A stretch of 23,950 nucleotides of DNA. It comes from Chloromonas sp. AAM2 (lineage: Eukaryota; Chlorophyta; Chlorophyceae; Chlamydomonadales; Chlamydomonadaceae). This document shows, one piece after another, positions 1 through 8,897 of the stretch. The stretch's first letter is position 1. The number at the start of each line of letters is the position of its first letter. Location of the stretch: the NCBI GenBank assembly GCA_004335635.1, contig QAXH01004559.1, positions 450 through 24,399 on the forward strand, in the 5' to 3' direction. Position numbers and translations under genes: made by a program. Under the pieces are notes generated by a model. It was not told the DNA's origin and searched no databases. It saw only the letters and a list, made by a program, of their open reading frames with translations.

Positions 1-127
1 TGTACCCTTTTACCCCTTTCTCCTGGCACTTGTGCATAACAATGCGTGCTAGGAAATCCATGAACACATTGAACAGAAGGGCAGTGGGCTCTCCGAGCCC
101 ACTTATATCAATTGCTATGCGTACTCG
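1..127 (-). mobile_element. Probable reverse-transcriptase fragment of a non-LTR retrotransposon, running off the left edge
   Basis: Read on the minus strand, the first 127 bases are open in one frame after a TAG at 130-128. They encode a segment containing LLFNVFMDFLARIVM, which resembles the stretch after the Gln-Gly motif of LINE-type reverse transcriptases (consensus of the type PLSPLLFNVFMD). The catalytic YADD box would lie to the left, outside the window. The usual QGxPLSP residues are not intact (GEPTA is seen just before LLFN), and the frame closes upstream at once, so this is probably a 5'-truncated or decayed copy. No target-site duplication or tail can be judged from here. It rests on one short motif, so the assignment is moderate at best. 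Confidence 0.45.
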
Positions 128-136
128 CTAGACTAT

Positions 137-229
137 TGGTTTTGATATCCTATTTGAAGCCTATAATATGAGTTGTGGAATCATTTGGCTTTAAAATCAT
201 TTGGTTTGGCCCCCTATAATATCAGTTGG
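137..229. repeat. Imperfect local duplication, AT-rich
   Basis: The words CCTATAATAT (about 162-171 and 213-222) and AATCATTTGG (179-188 and 196-205) each occur twice within 70 bases, directly left of the inverted-repeat element at 230-430. The stretch is more AT-rich than the genes of this window. It may be remnant transposon sequence. Confidence 0.4.
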
Positions 230-430
230 AAAAAAAGTTTGCCAGTTCTGGGACAAGTCCTGTGAGGTATCCAGTTCCACTGTGTGTGCTTTGAAGTGGT
301 ACACTGACAGCGTGTGAGTAGTGTTCTACCACGATATGGACTTCTACACGACCAGTCAATACAGCAGGACACACGAACACTCCCCACAGGAACCCGTCAA
401 ATTGTCCCAGAACTAGCAAACTTTTTTTTT
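230..430. mobile_element. Short inverted-repeat element (MITE-like), copy 1
   Basis: A 20-bp terminal inverted repeat with one mismatch bounds this element: 236-255 and 403-422. The core is GTTTGCCAGTTCTGG followed by GACA. Outside the core, an A-run on the left (230-236) and a T-run on the right (422-430) extend the symmetry. The interior of about 150 bp has no convincing ORF. The same 15-bp core bounds a second element at 1298-1558, which argues for a shared mobile family and against a chance hairpin. I saw no clear target-site duplication. Size and structure fit a non-autonomous MITE; the superfamily is not identifiable. Confidence 0.7.
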
Positions 431-614
431 CTGACATGAACGTTCACAATATGGCTGGCGCACAGACCTTGGGGGACAGGTTGAATTGCGGCGGCATGTC
501 AGCACGCAAGGCATATGGACTTGGTCCAGGAGCAGTCACATGGCTACGTTTGCCGTGTGAGTGCCTCACTGGCGCATGCAGCGCACATCCCGCCAAGCAC
601 ATGTGCACAACCGG

Positions 615-674
615 TTAGTGCATAATTTAGTGCATCATTCAGTGTTAGTGCATAGTTTAGTGCATCATTCAGTG
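615..674. repeat. Two-copy 30-bp tandem repeat
   Basis: Positions 615-644 and 645-674 are head-to-tail copies of one 30-bp unit, differing at a single base (CATAAT versus CATAGT). Each unit itself contains TTAGTGCAT twice in near-identical form, so the unit may have grown from a shorter motif. No coding function is evident. Confidence 0.9.
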
Positions 675-1297
675 TTTGTGTATATGCAACGCTCAAGTGT
701 TTAGGTCTGTCCGCGGCCACTGTCTGCCCATTCGCTTCCACTACACCCTGGCCAAGTTGTCCTACCCCATCAAAGCTGTGCTATCTCAACAGCTGCTCAT
801 CTGCAGGTTGGGTTCAAAGCACGGTTGGAAAGCACGGATGTCATGATTGGGCGGTAACTGAGGGAGAGAAGGTACAGAGAAGGCAAGGCGTCAAGGACAG
901 GGCTGCAAGACTGGAGGATTTCCAAGCTCCCATGACAATCGATTGACTTGATATGTCACTGTTTGAAATGCCAGTTCCACGTCGGGTGATCGCTTCAGTG
1001 CGGCACGTCTTAAATGGGCCATGAAGTAACGTCATATGGCAAAAAATGCCGTATTAATGATTGGGATTCACTATCAACAGTTGACATCAACAACAGCAGA
1101 AACTCAGAGCTGATGTTGTGTGGCCACAATTATGTTACACAGGCGAAGAACATGACGAGCAGCCGTGCTGTGTGCGAGGAGTTCTAACATCGTGAAGCAT
1201 GGCGGTCCTAGCCACACGGGTTGTGCTGGCAAATGTTTTTTCCTTCTAGCGAATAGCAACAATTAAGCCCGGTGCATCGGGAAGTCATCCAGAATAC
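675..1297. other. Gene-free stretch
   Basis: Only short ORFs without recognisable domains occur here on either strand. No repeat, RNA gene or splice-consistent coding segment was seen. Confidence 0.5.
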
Positions 1298-1558
1298 AAA
1301 GATGTTTGCCAGTTCTGGATGGCTTGGATGGCTGATACTGAGCTACTTTCTGCGATTTTGTTGATTTCTTGTCCTTTTCTTGGTTGATTTCGTTGATTTA
1401 TGTCGTTTTGTTGGGCAAGTTGCCTCACCTACTGTAACTTAAGTGTCATGAACCCCTGCCTCCCTGACCAGCCCTGAACCCTGCTTCCATGGTTTCCTGC
1501 CTTCACACGGACTCCAGTGCTGTTTCTGTAATCTGTCCCAGAACTGGCAAACATCTTT
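1298..1558. mobile_element. Short inverted-repeat element (MITE-like), copy 2
   Basis: A perfect 21-bp inverted repeat bounds the element: 1298-1318 on the left and 1538-1558 on the right. It contains the same core, GTTTGCCAGTTCTGG, as the element at 230-430. The right arm goes on into GGGACAGAT (read outward to inward), matching copy 1 better than its own left arm does. The interior, with TTGTTGATT-like direct repeats around 1357-1410, is not similar to copy 1. Shared ends with unrelated interiors are typical of deletion-derived, non-autonomous DNA transposons. No clear target-site duplication was found. Confidence 0.75.
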
Positions 1559-2490
1559 TCTTTGCGCTTGTCCGGAAGATGATGCTCCACTTCCACTCAA
1601 TCAATAAGAGCATACAAGGTGGCAACCTGGCCTGCATCTTGAAAAGCGTTCTGCGATCAGCTTACATACCATCCCACTGCTGAACTCGCCACAACCAGCA
1701 CAAGCCTAACACATTTGTCAGATCCTAGAAGCTTTGCCCTTGGCTGACAGCACACCATGCAAACGTTCGTCGGTTCGACCAGAGCAGTCAAATTCTGCTC
1801 TGTGAGAGCTATGAACAAGTCCAGAATCCTGGTGCTTATCCAGCTGCCCATGCATAAAAACCTAAATCCTGTGCTGCTTGGACATAAGGCATGTCGAACA
1901 ACAGCACTGCCTGTTAGGTGTCCGTCCTGTAAACCAATCAGCAAGAGGCCAGATACCATTGGCACCGAGGTCTGTTCCCCCGCTGGGCACCTGCTTCAAG
2001 CAGCCATCGAACCAGATGCCCCACAACCAGCAGAAATCAGACGCGCAAACGTTGACACACCAGTCGCTGCCTGGACAGGTGATTTGCAAAAGCTGTTTTT
2101 CTTCATGTTTTCTGCACAGAATGTACCGTATGGTTCCCTTGGCCAGCCTCCAAAGCAATGTAGATATTGTCCGACGTCCTTGTACACTACAGCAGATCGG
2201 CATTTCATTGCCACTCAGCCCACTCCCATAGCTCCCTCAGTACATGTCTAAGCTGACGACACCTGTTGAATCACAATTCTGATGATTTATCCGTGATACC
2301 TGTGGGCTCATCAAGAAGACGCAAACGAGAAACGAGAAGTTCCATAAGAAAGCGCATACAGTGCCTGTCAGAGCCATGGCCTGCCGCTGGTACCACTGAT
2401 CGCTCTCAAACACCTGTAAACAAACCATACAGCAGTGCCCCTTGGCCCCTCTGGGCTAACCTTGCCCTCGCCAACAGGCATAAGAAAAAT
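1559..2490. other. Gene-free stretch with overlapping open frames
   Basis: Several frames stay open at once between about 1757 and 2251 (plus frames of 164 and 117 codons, minus frames of 113 and 72 codons). None shows a domain, a coherent composition or splice continuity. The minus frame at 2214-1996 reads somewhat protein-like, but I cannot support a gene. It may be decayed transposon sequence belonging with the relics at 2492-3318. Confidence 0.4.
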
Positions 2491-2491
2491 G

Positions 2492-3318
2492 TTACAAACC
2501 CTGTGAAGGGATCCACACCATAAGATCCGCAGAGGCTTGCACCTCAAACACTGCAAAAGGGCTGAATGAGCTGTAAGTAAAGGCAAATGTATCTGCAGTC
2601 AACCAACTAACAAAATTGTGAGAGCACACCCTCTCTCGCATGAACGCCCATGCTGGGCCTCTCCTCCAAATATCTGAGTTGCCAAGCCTGACAATCTCCC
2701 TCTGACATGCCCGGCTCAGCTCACGTCCATGCTCGGCACACATTACGCCCATGCAGCATCCTGTCATGTGTCCCAATCATTCAGCTGAGAGCATAACGCA
2801 TGATGTGACTGACTAATGTCCACCATATCTGTCCATCAGTTTCGCATGAATGGCTGCACCAGATGACCCAAATAATAATCACCCAGGCACTTCTGCACGA
2901 CCGACCAGTCCTGCATCCGGCCCCAAACACCTCTGATGGTTTGTATCATGATTTCCCAGAGCCAGTGTTTGGCTTCAGGCGCAATTCCAGGCGGCAGCCA
3001 ACTGGAGCGTGTCAACTGGGCAAAGGATACGCTTTCATCGGGCATCATGATACGAAAGCATGGGTTTCTGAGCAAGGAGGCAGCAAGGTAGCGGCTGCAC
3101 GCAACCTCAAATGGTCAGCGGAAGTGCATTCAATCACCACCTGTCAAACTTGCCACACCTTTCAAGCCTGTTGGCCTCAACAGCAGACCCACATGCCATT
3201 CACACGCAGACGCGTGAGCAGCACACTCCAAAGGGTCCAGCAAGGCTGACCTGTCAACCTGGATGACATGCTGCCCAATATGTGCAGTGCCGTAAGCGCC
3301 AGTGCCAGTGGTCATCAA
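2492..3318 (-). pseudogene. Decayed coding-like region, family unknown
   Basis: Three consecutive minus-strand segments read like real protein: 3318-3130, about 3110-2836 (open from a TGA just upstream; contains RYLAASLLRNPCF and HWLWEIMIQT) and 2776-2492 (contains ELSRACQREIVRLGNSDIW). The first two share one frame and are separated by in-frame stops around 3132-3112. A TGA at 2838-2836 ends the second, and the same frame continues for about 25 more codons. I found no GT/AG pair that removes the stops while keeping frame. A broken gene or retroelement ORF is the simplest reading. No family is recognised, and an intact gene with unrecognised introns is not excluded. Confidence 0.35.
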
Positions 3319-3383
3319 AAGAGCGGGAATCCAATCAATAATCTATGCTTACGCTTAGCCCAGTGCTCACTCAGTGCTTACCC

Positions 3384-3388
3384 TTACA
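3384..3388 (-). terminator. TGTAA polyadenylation-type signal for the START gene
   Basis: On the minus strand the sequence TGTAA lies about 250 nt after the stop codon at 3641-3639. TGTAA is the usual polyadenylation signal of chlorophyte nuclear genes (established for Chlamydomonas). A five-base motif is weak alone; position and orientation support it. Confidence 0.4.
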
Positions 3389-3414
3389 GCACCTTCGAGT
3401 AGTCTGAGTCGCAA

Positions 3415-3428
3415 ACACACACACACAC
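3415..3428. repeat. (AC)7 microsatellite
   Basis: Seven AC units followed by a C-run, just past the likely 3' end of the START gene. Confidence 0.9.
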
Positions 3429-3638
3429 CCCCTTAACATACAGACGCTTTCTGAGCATCAGCAATAGCATCAGCAATTGTTGCGCCACTCCCTGAGGTCA
3501 GCACTGCATTTCTGTCCGGTGCGGCCACCAATCGTAGAGCTCGTCTGTCATTTGTATTGCCAAAATCAGCTATCGTCGCGTTGTACTTCCACGAGAAATC
3601 TGCTGTCAGAGCTGCCAAGGTTGGTAGCAGAGACGGCT

Positions 3639-6600
3639 TTATTGCCTACGGTTGCGAGTCGCATGCGCGCCTTGTCTGCCACCAGGTTTACCATTGTCCA
3701 CGCTCACGGCTGCAGCGGCGGCAGGCGGCCTTTCCCACGCTAAGGGCACACCGTCCACCACCACCGCTCCCAGGGCGGGTCGCATCGACATGCCACCTCC
3801 ACCACTGCCACCGGTTCTACCACCACCAGGCTGGCTTTGCAGCTGCTGCTGTCGCCGTGCCTGGAGCTGCTGCATTGCAGCGTGGTGTTGCATGAGCTCA
3901 GTAGTATGTGCTAGCAAGTAATCGTTTGCAGGGGCGGCAGGCGGGTCAAGCCAGCGCCGCACGCGAGCAGTGCTCTCCGACATGCTAGCCTGCGTCCCAG
4001 CTGCCCCTGACCTGCCACCATGCTGGGCCACCACCGTCCCTCCGCCCTGCCTGCTGCTCATGCTTTCAGAGCGGCTGTACCCTGCGTGTGCTGTGGCTGC
4101 CTGTGCAGATGACCTGGACAGCATCTGGTGGGCCAGTGGGAGGCTGACAGCACGCATCGCCACCAGGGCCAGGCGAGCGGCAAGCTTCCGCCCCCAGCGA
4201 CGCGTGGTATTGCCTGTGTTGTTATCACGTGAAAGATCATCTACTGGGTGTGATGTCACATGGGCGGAAGTTCGCGCAGAGGTGTTGGTGTTGACCTGGC
4301 TAGCACTGCGCTGCAGACGCCAGGCAGCATCTGCCAGCCATGCCAGCAGCGAGCAGCGCAATGTGGTGACTAGGACGCCTAGGACTGCCGCCACCAGGGC
4401 TGCCAGCCTCCGATAGCTGTTCTGCAGCAACCCTGCTACCGCAGCTGCTGCACGTGAGCCAGCATAGCGACGAGGCGCCATGGCTTGACCTGTAGACAGT
4501 ACCGGAACGCCCACCCCAGCCTGCCGCACTCCATCCCTACCCTTACTGACCGGCACCTGCAAGGACAACGCCAGCTGGAGTGCCGCTGCCTCACCCCCGC
4601 TGCCATCCATGCTGCCCCGGCATGAGCCCGCCACGCTCATGCAGCGTCTTAGTGGCGGCGCCCCGCTTGCCGGCTGCATGCACGCCTGCTGCAGTGCTGC
4701 GCTGGCTGCTACCTGCAGGGCTGCACCCTGGGGTGAAACCACGTGCTTCCTCAGGGCCGCTGCCATCTTCTGGACCATCGGCCACAGGGCCTTGCGCACA
4801 CCCAGGTTCATGATGCCAGACGCCACATGGCTGTCTTCAAAGTACATGGTGATCATTTCAGCGGCCGGGCCGTGGCCGTCACCCAGAGAGCTTGCCCTGC
4901 AGGTGCATGAACATGGGGGTGGGTGAGTCTATCCGGGAACAACCGCACGTAAGCAGGTAAATGCTGCTATAAGTTCATATGAGATAGTGTACACAGCTGG
5001 TGCCATCTCCAACCAAAGCTTGATGCAATGGAAACCCTAACGTCATGACAGCCGTGTTCAGCCAATCAATCATGTAGTCTTGTCCCTTGGCCCACCTGAT
5101 GACTGTTCCAGACACGAAGTCCTGGACACGCACAACCCGGCATCCGGGTGCGGGGGTGCGCGGGTGCTGCGCTGCCTTGGACAGCATGTAGCAACCGCCG
5201 TCGTCCGCCTTGGCCCACACGCGCCGCGCGTACACATACTCCCGTTGGGCCATGGGGGCGGGGAACCGCGTGCGAGCATACAGATACGCTGACCGGCCGA
5301 AACTCGACTCGATCTGCCAGTCTGTGCTGCTAGTGCTGTTACTGTTACTGGACTCCACATCCAAGCCGGAATAGCCGCCTGATCCCCCGGTGCCGCTTCG
5401 AGACAGTTTACGCCCGCTGATTGGAACCGATAGGGCTGTGTTCAGAGCACCTCCGGCTGATGAATGGCTGCCTTGGGCTGAGGGTCGTTCACTGAGGTTG
5501 CCAGAGGGTGCGGCTCCATCAGAAGTGGGGCTGGGATTGCGTGCCAGGGCGCATCTGGGAGGAGGTATGGGCCGCAGCTCTGTGCAAGACTCGTCCCAGG
5601 CAACCTTGTACTCGCCATCAAAATGGAAGGCGACCAACTGCTGAGGTGTCACGCCGTCAAACACTGCAAACATGTCCAAATCAGCAAATCAGAAAAAATA
5701 AGACCTGGCCTTAAATCACTCTGAAACAGCCATTCATTTGACATCCTGGACCTCTTGCTGCTGTAGCTAGATGCACATTCGGTTAAGGCTTGCATGCAGA
5801 CAGTACATGCATACCTTCAACGCACAATGCTCGCAAGTTTTCCCTGCTGCATCATTGAGCCCTCTGGTACTACTACTGCTGCTGCTGGTGTGGCTGTTGC
5901 TCGTGTCAGTGGTGCCAGGTCCAGCCAGGTCCCTGCCTATGCCCACCTGTGCGTGACTTGTACATGTACAAGCCTTTGCGGAGGTAGCGGCGCCAGGCAC
6001 AGTAGTGCAGCCCGCGCCCCAGGCAGATCTCATGCGCCACCTGCTCCCAGCCTTGCGCCCAGTGAGCTTCATTGTCCGTGGCGCCCAGCAAACAGTCAGG
6101 CTCCCTGCCCTGTGCCTCCGCCAGGCCCGCCTGACTCAAGGCCAGCTCGGCCGAAGACTCGCCCAGCAGTGCGCCAAACTGCAGCAGATGCTGGGACGTG
6201 ATGACCTGCGCAGTGAGACGGCCATTGCATTGGCGCTGACGTGCTTGCATGCCATGTCCAGTGCAGAAAGGCGCTGGTACTCTGGAGGTCAGTGGTGTTT
6301 ACGCCGCCATTAAGCCACGCAACATGTGGTATCTATCCGACGGCAGTTTTGTTGCAAGTACTGGTGATGCATCTGTCCTCACTGCATCCCCCGTTCTCTG
6401 CATGCCCTGTTGTTCCTGCCGCTCCCGCTGCCGCATCTAACCTGCGTGATCTCATCCGCATGGGGGAGTGTGGCATCATGGTGCACGCAGTCCACCGCCA
6501 GGTGGCCCATGTGGGGCACCAGCGGCAGGTCACACCCGCGATCCTTCTGAGGCAGGCGCTCGCCAGCCCGCCCTGCAACACAAGTGATGCATTTGATGAC

Positions 6601-7745
6601 AATGCCTTCCCCGTATGGTGCCACCAACCGGTCCCTACCATGCATGACCTGCTTGTTGGACGTTCTAAGCACCTCCAAACAGCCGCCTGCCATATCCGCT
6701 TGTAAGCTTCGTCTCAACCTCTTGGCTGGAGCAACTCACTTGAGGCTACTGAGGTGCTGATGCTTGATGACGTGTCGTCCATTGCTGTCAGGTGCTGCCC
6801 GCTGGTGATGCGGGACATGCTTGGCGCCCACCGGCTGCCCTCGCCCCCACCCCTGGACCGCTGGCGCAGCAATGACCGCTTGTGACCACTTGAGGCCTGG
6901 CTCCCACTGTCTGTTGATGTACGAGGATGCGCCTGCTTGGCAAGAGCACAGTGCTGGGTTGGCGAAGCGAAGAAGCAAGGCAGGATGGGGTAAGACGTAC
7001 CACATTCATTTGTGGGCAGACATGCTCAGGACTGTCAAACTCTAGCACCTTGAGTAAATACGTGCAGGCGTCGGCACTGACTGCAATTGCACGACCTGTC
7101 TTGCCACAATGTGAGTGAGGGCAGTGCTCACCTGGGTTGATAGGGCCTGCCCATGACGCCTGAGCAGGTTGCCTGGCAAACGCGTGGAATTGGTCTGTTG
7201 GGGGCTCGTAGCCACCTGCACCACCTTGCGCCAAAGCCTGCGTAGCGGGTGCGCCCGCGCCGACACAGCTTCCGCGTCCTCTGCCAATGCATCGCGGATG
7301 GCCATGGACCGCAGCCCAGACCTGGTTTGAGGATGCATGCTGCCAAGAACCTCCCCGTCAGCAACCACTGCAAGTGCAATCGCATGGGCACAGCCAGTGT
7401 ATCTGCCGCCTACTCGTCAAGTCCCAGAAAACACTCACACCTCCAAGCTGCACTGCGCACACCTGCTTGAGGGCCGACTTGGGGCTCGGCCGAAGAAAAG
7501 AAGCACAATAGTGCCACCGAGGCCAAAAGCATCGACGGGCTCATATCCAGCACCAAGAGAGTTGCCGTGTACCTGCAAATGCACGATAGCCAGCACTTCC
7601 TGGAAGCTGGAGCCTCCTACCTCGTGCTGCACGTAAAAGACTGCCCTCGCCGCCCGCATGTCAAGACTTTGCTGGCAACAGTCTTTCGTGCTGGCCCGCA
7701 GTGTTGGCCCCAAGTCATCAAGTAGCTTACCTCCATGAAGAGCAT
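3639..7745 (-). CDS. START lipid-binding domain protein with C-terminal hydrophobic segment
   Basis: Exons in coding order: 7745-7731, 7671-7573, 7462-7441, 7367-7132, 6953-6740, 6572-6442, 6205-5947, 5663-5096, 4896-3639. All junctions are GT/AG and keep phase, giving about 933 aa. Residues ~281-567 form a START fold, whose family binds and transfers lipids: GLYMYKSRT then VFDGVTPQQLVAFHFDGEYK, the FPAPMAQREYVYARR strand (PCTP-like FPxPMxxRDYVY), RVVRVQDFVSGTVI, and the final helix LWPMVQKMAAALRKH. About 87 Ser/Gly-rich residues (~358-444) interrupt the fold. Residues ~679-703 are hydrophobic, a possible membrane anchor, followed by a Gln/Gly-rich tail. The N-terminal ~240 residues are not recognised and include a basic Ser-rich linker. 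The start is uncertain: ATG 7745 is the first supported Met, but the frame stays open up to a possible acceptor at 7863. Lipid specificity cannot be read from sequence. Confidence 0.85.
7441..7462 (-). other. 22-nt microexon of the START gene
   Basis: A 22-nt exon lies between a cAG acceptor (7464-7463) and a GT donor (7440-7439). It encodes VCAVQLG plus one base. Without it, the flanking exons (ending in phase 0 at 7573 and needing one base at 7367) do not join in frame; with it they do. This phase argument is the evidence; cDNA is lacking. Confidence 0.6.
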
Positions 7746-7862
7746 GTCAGGACGATGTGCACCAGCACCAGTAGCAGCGCCACTGGTGCTGCTAATCTCC
7801 GGGCCAATGCAATCACGCGTGGTCGCAACGCTGACAGTGGCCCACAGGACGCTGCATCCTTC

Positions 7863-8239
7863 CTATAGGGCGTACTGACCATCTGCGCCTTGTGCATCTT
7901 TAAGTCGGTGCCGATGGTGTGCTACGTCAGCACCACAGAAAGCCGTGGGCCCGCCACCTCTGTGTATACGACATTCAATCCTTGGCGTGAGTAGTTGAGT
8001 GAATTGATGTCGTTCGGTTTCGTCGCAGCAGCTGGTTGGCACTCATGTCTTGCGTGCCTGTAGCCCCCACATTTGTTTTGAAGTGTGACGTGTAACAGAA
8101 TCAGAGTTGCACTTTGCACTTTATAGGCAAACTTTTACCATGTTCCCTACTGCTGACACCTTTGCACAGGGCATGTCGAGTCGGGAACGCTCCATCTTCT
8201 GAGCAAACCTGTTGCAGCGACACTGCTTCTTCTTGCACC
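7863..8239 (-). other. Presumed promoter and 5' leader of the START gene
   Basis: This gap separates two tandem minus-strand genes. Apart from the TATA-like motif there is no recognisable element. Any true first coding exon of the START gene should lie here. Confidence 0.4.
8120..8125 (-). promoter_or_regulatory. Candidate TATA box upstream of the START gene
   Basis: CTATAAAG occurs on the minus strand about 375 nt upstream of the ATG at 7745, between the likely 3' end of the cyclin gene (about 8240) and the first supported START exon. It suits a core promoter in this tandem arrangement. A short ATG-initiated frame at 8046 follows, but I could not splice it into the gene. Confidence 0.3.
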
Positions 8240-8244
8240 TTACA
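8240..8244 (-). terminator. TGTAA polyadenylation-type signal for the cyclin gene
   Basis: Minus-strand TGTAA lies about 650 nt downstream of the cyclin stop codon, which would give a long 3' UTR (8897 to about 8225). I did not notice a nearer copy on this strand, but the motif is short. Confidence 0.35.
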
Positions 8245-8897
8245 TTGGGACAGGGTGCCAATCAAACATTTGTAAAGGTGTCTATCTAGGTAAACAAGAG
8301 CAAAAGGCTGCTGCTTGGCATACCATGAATGGATACAGTAAAATCACAAAGTGAGCTTGACCTGTCAAACTGATAGCACTTGTGGCATTGTCCTGGTGTG
8401 CTCTCCCTCCCTGTAAAATCATAGTGACATGTTTGCTGTTGCTCTCTTCTTAAAACCAATTGTTGACCCCGTCTCTCCTCAGCGCGCACAATTAACAACG
8501 GAGCGCACAGGCAGCACAAGTGTTTACCAAGGAATCAAGCACCTGACTTGTCACACGCATGTAGGTAAATGTCTGTGACCTCAGAGGGTACAATCAAAAC
8601 CGGAATGGAAAGCATCACGACCTGGCTTGTCACATCTGTCAAGTGGTTAGCTCAGAATTGCATGCACCAGTGGACAGCAGGGCCAGTCTAAAGCGACGAC
8701 CACACAAGCGCAGGCAACAAATCACAAACTTCTGTAGTCCGAAGAATAGGTACAGGTGCTGGGCGTAAGGCTGGGCATGCGGGCTAGTCGCAGAGGTCAG
8801 AGCACATCAGCAAGCTCGGCAGCAGCAAGGCTAAGCGCACAGCACTGGCGTGCAGGACTCAAGCGCACGCAGAAAGTACCTGTATGCAAGCGGGCAC
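8245..8897 (-). other. Presumed 3' UTR of the cyclin gene
   Basis: The stretch holds only short ORFs in shadow frames and no repeats. It lies between the cyclin stop and the first good polyadenylation-type motif. Confidence 0.4.

Noticed and set aside
1757..2251. 164-codon plus-strand ORF beginning with ATG
   Set aside because: Several frames on both strands are open together here. The product shows no domain and no protein-like pattern, and no splice continuation was found.
7731..7897. Alternative reading of the START gene's 5' region as an N-terminal signal anchor (hydrophobic APVALLLVLVHIVL after an ATG at 7897)
   Set aside because: It reaches the donor at 7731 in the wrong phase; joining to the next exon gives a stop within about 20 codons. 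The frame ending MLFME joins in phase instead.
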